Source of the DNA: Chromobacterium haemolyticum
Lineage (GTDB): Bacteria; Pseudomonadota; Gammaproteobacteria; Burkholderiales; Chromobacteriaceae
Direction: 5' to 3'
Assembly: GCF_002081825.1 (NCBI RefSeq)
Contig: NZ_MUKU01000011.1
Span: forward strand, 62,001 to 126,000
DNA: 64,000 bases
The translations under genes and the position numbers were made by a program. Positions 53,915 through 63,573 of the stretch are shown here, one piece after another (position 1 is the first letter of the stretch; every line of letters starts with the position of its first letter). The notes beneath the pieces are model-generated. The model was given only the letters and a program-made list of their open reading frames with translations. It made no database searches and had not been told where the DNA came from.

Positions 53915-54296
53915 GATTGCTCAGGCTTAGGGTGGACGAGGCCGCATCCCGCAGTTGCAAGGTTTGGCCGCGCAGCGCGGCCTTGGCGGAGATCTTGGCG
54001 CCGCCGTTTTGCGCTTGGCCGCGCAGCGTCACCGCGGGCGTGGAACGGCAGGCCAGCCGCGCGGTGGCGCTGACGCCGCTGGCCAGCGGCCAGTCGTCGG
54101 CGCTGTCGCAGGGCAGGCCGCCCTGTTGCAGCTGTTCCCGCGCCTTGCTCAGGGCCAGCGCGTGCTGTTGCAGTTGCTGTTGGCTGCCCAGACTCCGCGC
54201 ATTGACGAAAACGATGCCCAGGCCGGTCAGCATCAGCAGCAACATGGCGATCAGGCTTTCCAGCAGGCTGACGCCGTTTTGCGCCTTATAAGTCAC
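53907..54296 (-). CDS. Type IV minor pilin, PilV-like
   Basis: 129 residues. Leader MTYKAQNG then VSLLESLIAMLLLMLTGLGI, Glu at +5. Short, one Cys pair (LPCDSADD, RLACRST). Position between FimT-like and PilW-like genes and the VSLLESLIAML start make PilV the best name. Overlaps both neighbours, so the five genes are translated as a block. Confidence 0.87.
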   Translation of the reverse strand: MTYKAQNGVSLLESLIAMLLLMLTGLGIVFVNARSLGSQQQLQQHALALSKAREQLQQGGLPCDSADDWPLASGVSATARLACRSTPAVTLRGQAQNGGAKISAKAALRGQTLQLRDAASSTLSLSNHE

Positions 54297-54789
54297 CGCT
54301 GAGCTCCTGTTGAGTCCCGCGAATGCAGTAGACCGGCCGCGTGCCGCAGACTACGCCGGCCGCTTGCGTCGCCAGCGGCTGGCCCTGGTTGTTCAAGGCC
54401 AGGCATTGCGCGGCGGGCGTCGTCAGGCAGTTTCTCCCCAGCGTCACCGGGCGGGGCGCGGCGGCGCGCCACAGCGCCGCGCCGTGGCAGCGCTCGCCTT
54501 GGGTGCCGCTGGCCGGCGCGCCGGCGAATACGCACAACTGGCCTTCGGCGCTGGACATCAACACCGCGGCCGCTTGGTCCGGCGGCGTGGCCTGCGGGTT
54601 GCTCAGCGCCGCGGCCTGGGTTTGGGCGTAAGCCCGAGCTAGTTGGCTGCGGCCCAGCGCCAGTTTGTGAGCGTCGCTCCAGCCTTGCGCCAGCGGCACG
54701 CTGAGCAGCGCCAACAGGCCGATCAGCGCCAGCGTCGCGCACAATTCCATCAGGGTCAGGCCGCTCTGGCGGCGGGGCTGGGTCACCAT
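54286..54789 (-). CDS. Type IV minor pilin, FimT/GspH-like
   Basis: 167 residues. Leader MVTQPRRQSG then LTLMELCATLALIGLLALLS, Glu at +5. The GspH/FimT body follows (HKLALGRSQLARAYAQTQAA), and the C-terminal part holds several Cys (GERCHGAAL, GRNCLTTPAAQCLALN, VVCGTRPVYCIRG). FimT proteins are minor pilins; in naturally competent bacteria some bind DNA. Overlaps the PilE-like gene by seven bases. Confidence 0.87.
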   Translation of the reverse strand: MVTQPRRQSGLTLMELCATLALIGLLALLSVPLAQGWSDAHKLALGRSQLARAYAQTQAAALSNPQATPPDQAAAVLMSSAEGQLCVFAGAPASGTQGERCHGAALWRAAAPRPVTLGRNCLTTPAAQCLALNNQGQPLATQAAGVVCGTRPVYCIRGTQQELSGDL

Positions 54790-55214
54790 TGGGTCCGGCA
54801 GTCGGCGCTGCTGGTGTTGGCGCTTTGATCCGCGCCGTCGAGCTTCAACACGCAGCCGGACAGCTGCGGGCTGACGCCGCTGGCGGTGAGCAGGAAGCTG
54901 CCGCCCTGGGGTTGGTAGCGATAGTTGAATTCAGGCTGCGCCGGCTGCCAGCTATTGTTGCCCAGCGCGGCGCGGATGGCGCTGGCGTTGTCCGCGCTGG
55001 CGGTGGGGTAAGCCAAGTGCAGCAGTTTGTGATTTTCCAGGGCCAGGCTCAAGGCCATCAGGTCGCTCTTGGCGGTATTGGCCTTGGCGGCCTGTACGTG
55101 GCGCTGGTAGGACGGCACCGCCACCAAGAGCAGGATGCCGACGATGGCGGCCACCACCATCATCTCGATCAGGGTGAAGCCGGAATGGCCTTGAGGCCGG
55201 ACGAATGCGCTCAC
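54783..55214 (-). CDS. Type IV pilin-like protein, PilE-type minor pilin
   Basis: 143 residues, starting at GTG (minus strand 55214) with AAGGCGAT upstream. Leader MSAFVRPQGHSG then FTLIEMMVVAAIVGILLLVA with Phe at +1 and Glu at +5. The C-terminal Cys pair (SGCVLKLDGA, SADCRTQW) encloses a D-region as in PilE. It begins a five-gene overlapping operon of minor pilins and is divergent from recC. Minor rather than major pilin is inferred from context. Confidence 0.88.
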   Translation of the reverse strand: MSAFVRPQGHSGFTLIEMMVVAAIVGILLLVAVPSYQRHVQAAKANTAKSDLMALSLALENHKLLHLAYPTASADNASAIRAALGNNSWQPAQPEFNYRYQPQGGSFLLTASGVSPQLSGCVLKLDGADQSANTSSADCRTQW

Positions 55215-55426
55215 GACATCGCCTTGTTAAATAAACGTCATATTTTAGCGTTATTGGATCCATATTGGTATTGATTGGCATCAATATGCTTTGTAAATAT
55301 CCTGTCGAGATGCAAGCCGCCGCCGATACGTTGCGGCTCGGCATAATCTGCCGCGCGCGGCGCATGCGGTCGATCCGGGCCGCGGATGCTACACTTGGCC
55401 TGATTTCACCACCCGTCGATTCCCTC

Positions 55427-58400
55427 ATGCTGCTTCTTTACCAGTCCAACCGCTTGGAGCAATTGGGCCAGCTGTTTTGCGGCATGAGCCAGAGCTTGCC
55501 GCTGTCTGATCCCTTCGCGCCGGAAACCGTGATCGTGCAGAGTCGCGGCATGGGGCGCTGGATCACGCTGGACCTGGCGCGCAGCAACGGCGTGGCCGCC
55601 AATCTGGACTTCGTGTTGCCGGCGGCCTTCGCCTGGAGGCTGATGCAGCGGGTGATGCCGGAGCTGCCGCGCAAGTCCTCGTTTGCGCCGGAAGTGCTGA
55701 GCTGGCGGCTGATGGAGCTGCTGCCCACGCTGGAGGGCGAGCCTTTTCTCGCTCTGTCGCGCTATCTGGAGGGCGGCGAGGCCGCCTGTTTCGAGCTGGC
55801 CGGCAAAGTGGCGGACATCTTCGACCAATACTTGGTGTTTCGGCCAGATTGGATCCGCGGTTGGGAGGCCGGCCAGTTGCAGGACTTGGGCGAGGACGAA
55901 GCCTGGCAGGCCGCGCTGTGGCGGCGGCTGGCCGACAGCGATTCCAGCCGCCATCGCGTGCGCATGCTGGATGAATTCTTCGCCGAACTGAAGGCCGAGC
56001 ACTTGCCGGAACGAGTGACGCTGTTCGGCATCGCCAGCCTGGCGCCCATGTATCTGGCCCTGGTCAAGCGCCTGTCCCAACTCACCGACGTCTGCCTGTT
56101 CACCCTCAATCCCTGCGAAGCGTATTGGGGCGACATCGTCGACGCACGTCGCAAGCTCAAGCTGCGGCAAAAGGGCGATTTGTTCGCCACCGAGGGCCAT
56201 CCCTTATTGGCCTCCTTGGGCAAACAGGGGCGTGATTTTTTCGAGTTGATCGCCGAAGACAGCGAACTGGACGCGCGCCCCTTGTTCGACGCCCCGCGCG
56301 GCGATGCGCTGCTGGCGAGGCTGCAACGCGACATCCTGCAATTGAACGACCCCAAGGACGCGCCGCGGCCGCTGGCGGCGGACGACGAGTCGGTGCAGAT
56401 CCACGCCGCCCACGGGCCGATGCGCGAATTGGAGGTGTTGAAAGACCGCTTGCTGGCGATGTTCCGCGACGACCCGAGTCTCAATCCCGCCGACGTGGCG
56501 GTGCTGACGCCGGACATCAATAGCTACGCGCCCTATATCGACGCCGTATTCGGCGCCCGTCCGCAGGAGGACGCGGCGCCGGATATCCCTTACAGCATCG
56601 CCGACCGCCGCATCGCGCGGGAAGAACCGTTGCTGGCCAGCTACGCCGCCTTGCTGGATCTGGCGGACTCCCGCTTCGCCGCCGATCAGGTGCTGGCCTT
56701 GCTGGACGCGCCGGCTCTGCTGCGCCGCTTTGGCTTGGACGACGCCGACGTGCCCTTTGTGCGTCAATGGGCGCGGGAAGCCGGCATCCGCTGGGGGCGG
56801 GACGCCGCGCACAAGGCGGCGCTGGGCTTGCCGGCGGATCCCGTGTTTACCTGGCGCTGGGGTCTGGACCGGCTGCTGCTGGGCGCGGTGTTGCCGCCGG
56901 CCTTGGCCGGAGACGACAGCGGCCTGTACGCCGGCCTGCTGCCGCACAGCAGCGCTCAGGGCCAGCTGGCGGAAGCGCTGGGGCGTTTCGCCGCTTGCTA
57001 CAGCGAACTGGAACGGGCGGCGGAGGAATGGGCGCTCCCGGCCAGCCCTGCGCGGTGGGCGGAGCGGCTGCAGCAGGCTTGCGAGCGTTTGTTCGACGCC
57101 GACGCCGACGACGAGAAAGCGCTGGAAGTCCTGCGCGGCGCGCTGGCGGAATTGGCGGAGGACGCGGAGCTGGCCGGTTTTGAACAGCCGGTGGGCTTGC
57201 CGGTGGTGCGGGACTGGCTCAAGCGCAAGCTCACGCTGGCCTCTCCGCTGGGCTTTCTTTCCGGCGGCGTCACCTTCTGCGCGATGGTGCCGATGCGCTC
57301 CATTCCCTTCCGCGTGCTGTGTCTGATCGGCATGAACGATGGCGCTTACCCGCGCGACGAACGCCCGGTCAGCTTCGACTTGGTGGCGCGCCATCCGCGC
57401 CGCGGCGACCGCTCGCGGCGCTTCGACGACCGCTATCTGTTTCTGGAGGCCATCCTCTCCGCGCGCGAAAAACTGTACTTGTCCTATGTGGGGCAGTCCG
57501 CCCGCAGCGGAGAAACCCTGCCGCCGTCGCCGCTGATCGCCGAGTTGCTGGACTGCTTCTCCGCCATGTGCGGCCAGGATCTCGGCCGGACCTTGACGGT
57601 GCGCCATCCGCTGCAGCCATTTTCGCCTGCCGCCTACGACGGCGCGGATCTGCGGCTGGCCAGTTTCGAGCCCACCTTCGCTGCGGCCTTGTCTCAGCCG
57701 GAGGCCGCGCCGCGTTCCTTCGCCGGCGTTTTGCCGCCGGCGGCGCTCAGCGGCGTGGTCAATCTGCATGATTTCATCCGCTTCTGGCGCAATCCGGTGC
57801 GCGCCTGGCTGGCGGACCGGCTCGCCATCCGTTTGTTTGGCGGCGACGAGGAGTTGCCGGTGCGCGAGCCCTTCGCCGTGGACGGCGACGCCAGCCAGGC
57901 GGTGCGCAGGCAACTGGTGGACGCCATGTTGCACCGCCGTCCGCAAGCGCCGGTGCGCGAGCGCGTCGCCGCCGCCGGCCTATTGCCGCCGGCCGCGCTG
58001 GGCCGGGCCTGGCTGGTGGAGGAGGCGCGTTCCAGCGTCAAGCTGGCGGCGCGGCTGCCGGCCGCTCTGAGCCGGGACGTTCTGCCGCCGCAGCCGGTCC
58101 ATCTGCACGCGGCCGGTCTCACCCTGGTGGGCGAGCTCACCGGGCTGCGTCCCGAAGGTCAGCTGGACTTTGTCGTCGGCAAGATCAACGCCGCTCAGCG
58201 CGTGGCCCTGTGGCTGAGCCACCTGATTCTGTGCGCGGCGCGGCCGCCGGGCGTGGCCTGCCGCACCGTCTGTTACGACGATGCCGGCAGCCTGCTGTTG
58301 GAGGACGAGCCGGAGGCCTTGGCCTTGCTGGAGCCGTGGCTGGCGCGTTGGCGTCAGGGGCAGGATCAGCCCTTGCCCTGGTTCGGCCGCACTAGTTGGG

Positions 58401-58636
58401 CTTACGCCGAGGCCTTGGCCGCGGAGCCGGAGCGGCGCGACAAGGCGATGCAGAAGGCGCTGGAGAAGTGGGATCCAAGCTTTGTTCGCGAAGGCGGCAT
58501 GGCGCAAAAGGACGAGGCCGCGATCGCGCTGGCCTTTCGCCATCAGCAGCCGCTGGACGATCCTCTGTTCGCGCAACTGGCGGAAACACTGCTGCTGCCG
58601 CTGGCGGAACGGCTACAGGGCGGCGGCGAGGATTGA
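55427..58636 (+). CDS. recC: Exodeoxyribonuclease V gamma subunit RecC
   Basis: 1069 residues from MLLLYQSNRLEQLGQLFCGM; the frame opens further upstream but this is the family start. RecC blocks include PETVIVQSRGMGRWITLDLA, ADIFDQYLVFRPDWIRGWEA, GGVTFCAMVPMRSIPFRVLC and IGMNDGAYPRDERPVSFDL, and PLMDP-like C-terminal region DPLFAQLAETLLLPLAERL. It recognises Chi in the RecBCD complex. In most relatives recC is followed by recB and recD; here the next gene is a minus-strand binding protein 15 bases away, so recB and recD are elsewhere or missing. Confidence 0.93.
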   Translation: MLLLYQSNRLEQLGQLFCGMSQSLPLSDPFAPETVIVQSRGMGRWITLDLARSNGVAANLDFVLPAAFAWRLMQRVMPELPRKSSFAPEVLSWRLMELLPTLEGEPFLALSRYLEGGEAACFELAGKVADIFDQYLVFRPDWIRGWEAGQLQDLGEDEAWQAALWRRLADSDSSRHRVRMLDEFFAELKAEHLPERVTLFGIASLAPMYLALVKRLSQLTDVCLFTLNPCEAYWGDIVDARRKLKLRQKGDLFATEGHPLLASLGKQGRDFFELIAEDSELDARPLFDAPRGDALLARLQRDILQLNDPKDAPRPLAADDESVQIHAAHGPMRELEVLKDRLLAMFRDDPSLNPADVAVLTPDINSYAPYIDAVFGARPQEDAAPDIPYSIADRRIAREEPLLASYAALLDLADSRFAADQVLALLDAPALLRRFGLDDADVPFVRQWAREAGIRWGRDAAHKAALGLPADPVFTWRWGLDRLLLGAVLPPALAGDDSGLYAGLLPHSSAQGQLAEALGRFAACYSELERAAEEWALPASPARWAERLQQACERLFDADADDEKALEVLRGALAELAEDAELAGFEQPVGLPVVRDWLKRKLTLASPLGFLSGGVTFCAMVPMRSIPFRVLCLIGMNDGAYPRDERPVSFDLVARHPRRGDRSRRFDDRYLFLEAILSAREKLYLSYVGQSARSGETLPPSPLIAELLDCFSAMCGQDLGRTLTVRHPLQPFSPAAYDGADLRLASFEPTFAAALSQPEAAPRSFAGVLPPAALSGVVNLHDFIRFWRNPVRAWLADRLAIRLFGGDEELPVREPFAVDGDASQAVRRQLVDAMLHRRPQAPVRERVAAAGLLPPAALGRAWLVEEARSSVKLAARLPAALSRDVLPPQPVHLHAAGLTLVGELTGLRPEGQLDFVVGKINAAQRVALWLSHLILCAARPPGVACRTVCYDDAGSLLLEDEPEALALLEPWLARWRQGQDQPLPWFGRTSWAYAEALAAEPERRDKAMQKALEKWDPSFVREGGMAQKDEAAIALAFRHQQPLDDPLFAQLAETLLLPLAERLQGGGED

Positions 58637-58651
58637 GGCGGCCGACCCGGC

Positions 58652-59473
58652 TTATTCCTCCGGATACGGCGCTTCGAAGTGTTGCTGGTACAGAGCCTGG
58701 ATTGAGCCGTCCCGCCGCATGCCGGTCAAGGCTTGCTGAAAGGCGTCCACCACCGGCCGCGGCACGCTGCTTTTGCTGAAGATGAAATAGGCGCCGCCGA
58801 TATTCCAGACAGGGGCGAGCGGCACGATCTCCGGTCCCGCAGGCTGGGCCTGCAGCGCCGCGCGCAGGGTGGCGCTATTGGCCAGCAACAGGTCTAGCCG
58901 CTTGGCCCGCAGTTTTTGGATATTGATGTCCAGCGTCGGCCCGATGTCCACGCTGACCGTGGGTGGCGGCAGTTTCAGCCAGGCGTCGATGTTCGCCCCG
59001 TAGCTGTCGCCGCGGGTGACGCCGAGGATGAGCTGGCCGTGCTTGCCCAGGTCCTCCAGCCGGTGCGTCGGCCATTGCGCGGCGCGGCTGCGCAGGCCCC
59101 ACAAACGCACGGTGGTGGGGCTGTAGGCCCAGACGAAGCGGGCGAAAGATTCGCGCTCAGGCGTTTTCAGCGCTTCCATCGCCAAGTCCACCAATCCGTT
59201 TTTCAGGCTCAGCAAGGTGCGCGGCCAGGGCATTTGCTGATAGTTGAGCCGGCAGCCGGTCCGGCGCGCGGCTTCGTTGAGAACGGCGACGGAGTAGCCG
59301 TCCAGCTGTTGGCGCGCGGACAGGTAGTGGTAAGGGGGCCAACTGTCCCAGCCTACGCTCAACTCCCGGGTGCAGACGCTGACGGCCGGCTGAGGCGCGG
59401 CCAGGACCGGTCCGGCGCATAGCGCCGCGGCAGAGGCCAGGCCGTGGACGGCGAGGCGGAAAAGTCGGCGCAT
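58652..59473 (-). CDS. Periplasmic amino-acid-binding-like protein (SBP_bac_3)
   Basis: 273 residues with a signal peptide (MRRLFRLAVHGLASAAALCA, then LAAPQ). Mature blocks ELSVGWDSWPPYHYLSARQQ, LDGYSVAVLNEAARRTGCRL and TPERESFARFVWAYSPTTVR are those of family 3 binding proteins of the stand-alone type, like the one at 20443. No transporter genes adjoin. It is convergent with recC. Ligand unknown. Confidence 0.85.
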   Translation of the reverse strand: MRRLFRLAVHGLASAAALCAGPVLAAPQPAVSVCTRELSVGWDSWPPYHYLSARQQLDGYSVAVLNEAARRTGCRLNYQQMPWPRTLLSLKNGLVDLAMEALKTPERESFARFVWAYSPTTVRLWGLRSRAAQWPTHRLEDLGKHGQLILGVTRGDSYGANIDAWLKLPPPTVSVDIGPTLDINIQKLRAKRLDLLLANSATLRAALQAQPAGPEIVPLAPVWNIGGAYFIFSKSSVPRPVVDAFQQALTGMRRDGSIQALYQQHFEAPYPEE

Positions 59474-59587
59474 GGCGAGGCTCCGGCGGGGGATGCTTTA
59501 CTATAGCCGGGCGAAGGCTGGGGATAACTTTGCGTAGCCGTGCGGATCTGTGGATAAACGGGAAGGGGCCGAAGACGGCGGGAATGC

Positions 59588-59617
59588 GAAAAGGGTCAGC
59601 TTGCGCTGACCCTTTTC
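59588..59617 (-). terminator. Terminator after the tRNA-Met pair
   Basis: AAAGGGTCAGC-TTGC-GCTGACCCTTTT is an eleven-pair stem with T-runs on both strands, directly downstream of the tRNA genes in their direction of transcription. Confidence 0.88.
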
Positions 59618-59621
59618 ATTT

Positions 59622-59698
<77 letters not shown>

Positions 59699-59733
59699 GT
59701 GAAGACTTGTCGAAAACAACTCTTCGCAAACTG

Positions 59734-59810
<77 letters not shown>

Positions 59811-59894
59811 ACGTTTTCGATGCACGAGTGCACCGAGACGCGAAATATACGCAGCCGAAAGCAGGCTGTCAACAAGATTCTCGCGGCGGCCGGC

Positions 59895-61055
59895 TTACAG
59901 GGTGTAGCAGCGATCGCCGCGCAGGAAACCGTTCCAGTCTATGCTGATGTTTTTGCCGAAGCCTATGGCCTTGAACAACTCGCCCATTTCCGACGGAGAC
60001 AGCAGCTTCTGCACCGCGGCGGCGTGCGGCAGATAGCCGGCGGCGTCGGCCGGGTCCAGTTGCTCCAGCAATTGGGTGATGCCGGCGTTGATCAGGAATT
60101 GAGCCTGGGTGGTGTAGCCGATCAGGTCCAGTCCGGCGTCTATGCCGGCTTGGGCCGTCGCGCTGAAATCAACGTGGCAGGTCAAGTCCATCAGGCCGGG
60201 AAGGAAGAAGGGATCGTCCACGGTATGGTGGCGGTAATGGCCTATCAGCGTGCCCATATGGCGCTGCGGGTGATAGTACTCGGCGGCGGGGAAGCCGTAA
60301 TCCAGCAGCAGCACGGCGCCGCGCGCCAGCTTCCGCGCCAGGGTGTGGAGGAAACCGATATTGGCCGGGCTGATTTCGGAAACATAGTCGTCGTGACGCG
60401 GCTGGATGGCCTGGGCCAGTTGCAGTAGTTGCGGGTCTTCGATGGCGCGGTCCGCCCAGACGAAGCGTTCGCCGTCCAGCCCCACGCCGCGCTGTTGCGG
60501 TTCGGGGGTCCAGTGGATCAGCTCGCAGGGCATGGCGTCCAGCACTTCGTTGCCGATGATCACGCCGTCCAGCTGTTCCGGCAACTGATCCAGCCACTGC
60601 ACGCGCTCGGCCAGATGAGGCAGCGCCTGGCGGATATTGTGTTGCTGGCGCTCGATCAGGTCCGGCGACAGGTCGACGATGCAATAGCGTTCCGGCAGCG
60701 CGTCCAGCGCTTGCAGTTCGCTGAGGATGTCGATGGCGAGCTTGCCGGTGCCGGCGCCAAATTCGTAGAGAATGTTGGCGGTTTGCGGCAGCAGCTCCGC
60801 CAGCTGGCGCGCCAGCGCGCGGCCGAACAAGACGCTCATTTCCGGCGCGGTGGTGAAGTCGCCGGCCGCGCCCAGTTTACGGCTGCCGGCGGCGTAGTAG
60901 CCGAGGCCGGGCGCGTACAGCGCCAGTTCCATGTAGCGGGAGAACGGCATCCAGCCGCCGTGCTGGCGGATTTCCGCCTGGATGGCGTGGACGAGGCGTT
61001 GGCTGATGGCCAGCGCGTCGGCGCTGGCGGCGGGTAAGGTGGTCATGGCGGTCAT
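59895..61055 (-). CDS. SAM-dependent methyltransferase, MidA/NDUFAF7 family
   Basis: 386 residues; an in-frame Met three codons in is an alternative start. Family blocks GGWMPFSRYMELALYAPGLG, GDFTTAPEMSVLFGRALARQ and the SAM-binding ILYEFGAGTGKLAIDIL, followed by GNEVLDAMPCELI and YGFPAAEYYHPQRHMGTLIG. The mitochondrial relative methylates an Arg of complex I subunit NDUFS2; bacterial substrate is less clear. Neighbours are unrelated tRNA genes and a secreted protein. Confidence 0.9.
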   Translation of the reverse strand: MTAMTTLPAASADALAISQRLVHAIQAEIRQHGGWMPFSRYMELALYAPGLGYYAAGSRKLGAAGDFTTAPEMSVLFGRALARQLAELLPQTANILYEFGAGTGKLAIDILSELQALDALPERYCIVDLSPDLIERQQHNIRQALPHLAERVQWLDQLPEQLDGVIIGNEVLDAMPCELIHWTPEPQQRGVGLDGERFVWADRAIEDPQLLQLAQAIQPRHDDYVSEISPANIGFLHTLARKLARGAVLLLDYGFPAAEYYHPQRHMGTLIGHYRHHTVDDPFFLPGLMDLTCHVDFSATAQAGIDAGLDLIGYTTQAQFLINAGITQLLEQLDPADAAGYLPHAAAVQKLLSPSEMGELFKAIGFGKNISIDWNGFLRGDRCYTL

Positions 61056-61107
61056 CCTGCTACAATGTGCCGCGATTGTGGTGGAAACTGAGAGACAGGA
61101 GAAGAGG

Positions 61108-61656
61108 GTGAGCGGATTTTACCGTTGGATGGCCGGCTGCGCGGGCGGCCTGTTGCTGGGGCCGGCGCTAGCGGCGCCGCAGTGGGCGGTGTCGAAACCG
61201 TATCCGGACAATCCTTTGCAAGTGGCCAGCCTGGACGGCGAGGCGACGGTGGGGCGCAGTCGTTTTCCGGCGAGGCTGGAACTGGCCTGCCGGGCCGACA
61301 GCCCGCCGCTGCGGCTGTCGCTGCATGTGTCCGACCAACTGGGCGGTTGGGACGTGCGTCCGTTCGAGGGACCGGGCGGCCTGGGCGAGCGCCGCAAGCT
61401 GAAACTGAGCGTGAGCGGGCTGCGTCGCAGCGTGGACAGTCATTTTGCCGGCTGGTACGAGGCGAGCGGCCGCTTTGTGTTCGAGTGGCCGTCGCGAGGC
61501 GAGTTCTTCGCTTGGCAATCCGCCACGCACAAGGAGCTGCTGGTGACGATAGACGGCGCCAGCCGCAAGCACGGCAAGCTGGTGGCGCGTTTCGCCTTGC
61601 CGCAGTCCAGCCAGGCTGCTCTGGCGGTGGCCCAGCCCTGCATGGGCAAGAAGTAA
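61108..61656 (+). CDS. Hypothetical secreted protein
   Basis: 182 residues from a GTG with AGGAGA seven bases upstream. A signal peptide is visible (SGFYRWMAGCAGGLLLGPAL, cleavage at LAA). The mature part has strands such as LELACRADSPPLRLSLHVSD and ATHKELLVTIDGASRKHGKL, two Cys, and no motif I recognise. Divergent from the methyltransferase gene; followed 75 bases later by the pteridine reductase-like gene on the same strand. Confidence 0.72.
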   Translation: MSGFYRWMAGCAGGLLLGPALAAPQWAVSKPYPDNPLQVASLDGEATVGRSRFPARLELACRADSPPLRLSLHVSDQLGGWDVRPFEGPGGLGERRKLKLSVSGLRRSVDSHFAGWYEASGRFVFEWPSRGEFFAWQSATHKELLVTIDGASRKHGKLVARFALPQSSQAALAVAQPCMGKK

Positions 61657-61731
61657 GCTGCGCCGGCGTCATCGCGGCGCAACGCGTGTATGGGAGCCTG
61701 CGGCGGCAGGCGGCGATTCAGAGGAGCGGGA

Positions 61732-62493
61732 ATGGCGGATCAGGGGACGACAGGGGAACAGCGGGTGGCGCTGATCAGCGGCGCGGCGCGGCGCGTGGGC
61801 GCGGGCATCGCCCACCATTTGCATGCGCGCGGCCTGCGGGTGGTGCTGCACTATCGCGGTTCGCGCGGCGAGGCGGAAGCCTTGGCGGCGGAACTGAACG
61901 CGGCGCGGCCGGACTCCGCGCGGCTGCTGCAGGGCGATTTGCTGGACACGGCGGCTTTGCCGGCGCTGGCGGCGCAGGCGGTGGCGGCGTTCGGACGGCT
62001 GGACGGCTTGGTGAACAACGCGTCCAGTTTCTTCCCCACCGAGGTGGGCCGGATCGACGAGGCGGCCTGGCATGATCTGATGGGCAGCAATCTGAAGGCG
62101 CCTTTATTCCTGTCCCAGGCGCTGGCGCCCGAGCTGGCCAAGCGTCGCGGGGCCATTGTCGGCATCGCCGATATCCATGTGGAGCGGCCGATGGCTCGGC
62201 ACGTGGTTTACAACCTGGCCAAGGCCGGCCACGCCCAGCTGATTCGCAGCCTGGCGATAGAGCTGGCGCCGACGGTGCGGGTCAACGGCGTTTCGCCCGG
62301 GGTGAATCTGTGGCCGGAGGACAACGCGTCTTTCGATGCGGCGGAGCGCGCGGCGATAGAGGCCAGCATTCCCTTGCGCCGCACCGGGGTGCCGGAAGAC
62401 ATCGCCCAGGCAGTGGCTTTCCTGCTGTTGGACGCCGGCTACGTTACCGGCCAGATTCTGGCGGTGGACGGCGGCCGCAGCGTGGTGCTGTAG
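61732..62493 (+). CDS. Short-chain dehydrogenase, pteridine reductase-like (FolM type)
   Basis: 253 residues from MADQGTTGEQRVALISGAAR, GAGGAG upstream. The cofactor motif is SGAARRVGAGIA, which has the Arg-containing TGx3RxG form of pteridine reductases binding NADPH. VNNASSFFPTEVG, the catalytic Asp-containing GIADIHVERP and the YxxxK pair VVYNLAKAGH follow, then the C-terminal TGQILAVDGGRS. It would reduce dihydropterins such as dihydromonapterin. The gene precedes ttcA on the same strand with about 100 bases between. Confidence 0.87.
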   Translation: MADQGTTGEQRVALISGAARRVGAGIAHHLHARGLRVVLHYRGSRGEAEALAAELNAARPDSARLLQGDLLDTAALPALAAQAVAAFGRLDGLVNNASSFFPTEVGRIDEAAWHDLMGSNLKAPLFLSQALAPELAKRRGAIVGIADIHVERPMARHVVYNLAKAGHAQLIRSLAIELAPTVRVNGVSPGVNLWPEDNASFDAAERAAIEASIPLRRTGVPEDIAQAVAFLLLDAGYVTGQILAVDGGRSVVL

Positions 62494-62595
62494 GCGCGGG
62501 AGGGGTTGGCCGCGCCCGCGCCATATTCATCGTCATGGATTTTGCCGCGGAAAAACAGTAAAATCTCCTGTTTTTCAATTTCTTAGCCGTACTCC

Positions 62596-63573
62596 ATGTC
62601 CGAAGCAAGCAGCGTCCTCGACGACAAGGCCAAAAAGGCCGTGTTTGAAGGCAATAAACTGGCCAAGCGCCTGCGCCACCATGTGGGTGACGCCATCAAT
62701 GACTTCAATATGATAGAAGAGGGCGACCGCGTGATGGTCTGCCTGTCCGGCGGCAAGGACAGCTATACCTTGCTGGACATTCTGCGCGGCTTGCAAAAGT
62801 CCGCGCCTATCGATTTCTCCATCGTGGCGGTCAATCTGGACCAGAAACAGCCGGGCTTCCCCGAGCACGTGCTGCCGGAATACCTGGACGCCATCGGCGT
62901 GGAGTACCGCATCGTCGAAGAAGACACCTATTCCATCGTCAAGCGGCTGGTGCCCGAAGGCAAGACCACGTGCAGCCTGTGTTCGCGGCTGCGTCGCGGC
63001 ATTCTCTACCGCGTGGCCGACGAATTGGGCGCGACCAAGATCGCGCTGGGTCATCACCGCGACGACATCCTGCACACTCTGTTCCTGAACATGTTCTACG
63101 GCGGCAAGCTGAAATCTATGCCGCCCAAACTGGTGTCCGACGATGGCCGCCACATGGTGATCCGCCCGCTGGCTTATTGCCGCGAGAAGGATATTGAACG
63201 CTACGCCGCGCTGCGCGAATTCCCCATCATTCCATGCAATCTGTGCGGCTCGCAGCCCAATCTGCAGCGCCAAGTGGTCAAGGAAATGGTCAACGACTGG
63301 GACCGACGCTTCCCCGGCCGGCTGGAGAGCATGTTCCGCTCGCTGCAAAATGTGGTGCCGTCCCACCTGGCCGACACCGCTTTATTCGACTTTGCCGGCC
63401 TGAAGACCGGCGACGCGCCGTTTGAAGGCGGAGACACCGCTTTCGACAAGGAAGAATTCCGCGATCCGCCGCCGCCGCGAGACGAGGAGGCGGAAGCGGC
63501 GCCGAAGAAGCGCACCATCAGCATTCTGGATTCGCGCAGCCCGGCGAGCGAGGGATCCGGCTGTGGCGCGTAG
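62596..63573 (+). CDS. ttcA: tRNA 2-thiocytidine biosynthesis protein TtcA
   Basis: 325 residues. PP-loop [17 protein letters not shown] near residue 50, the cluster and sulfur-relay cysteines in [14 protein letters not shown] and [14 protein letters not shown], and the conserved [20 protein letters not shown]. TtcA is an Fe-S-dependent ATPase that thiolates C32 of certain tRNAs. The tail after about residue 275 (acidic, Pro-rich, [17 protein letters not shown]) is longer than in E. coli. Its last codons overlap the next gene start. Confidence 0.96.
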   Translation: MSEASSVLDDKAKKAVFEGNKLAKRLRHHVGDAINDFNMIEEGDRVMVCLSGGKDSYTLLDILRGLQKSAPIDFSIVAVNLDQKQPGFPEHVLPEYLDAIGVEYRIVEEDTYSIVKRLVPEGKTTCSLCSRLRRGILYRVADELGATKIALGHHRDDILHTLFLNMFYGGKLKSMPPKLVSDDGRHMVIRPLAYCREKDIERYAALREFPIIPCNLCGSQPNLQRQVVKEMVNDWDRRFPGRLESMFRSLQNVVPSHLADTALFDFAGLKTGDAPFEGGDTAFDKEEFRDPPPPRDEEAEAAPKKRTISILDSRSPASEGSGCGA

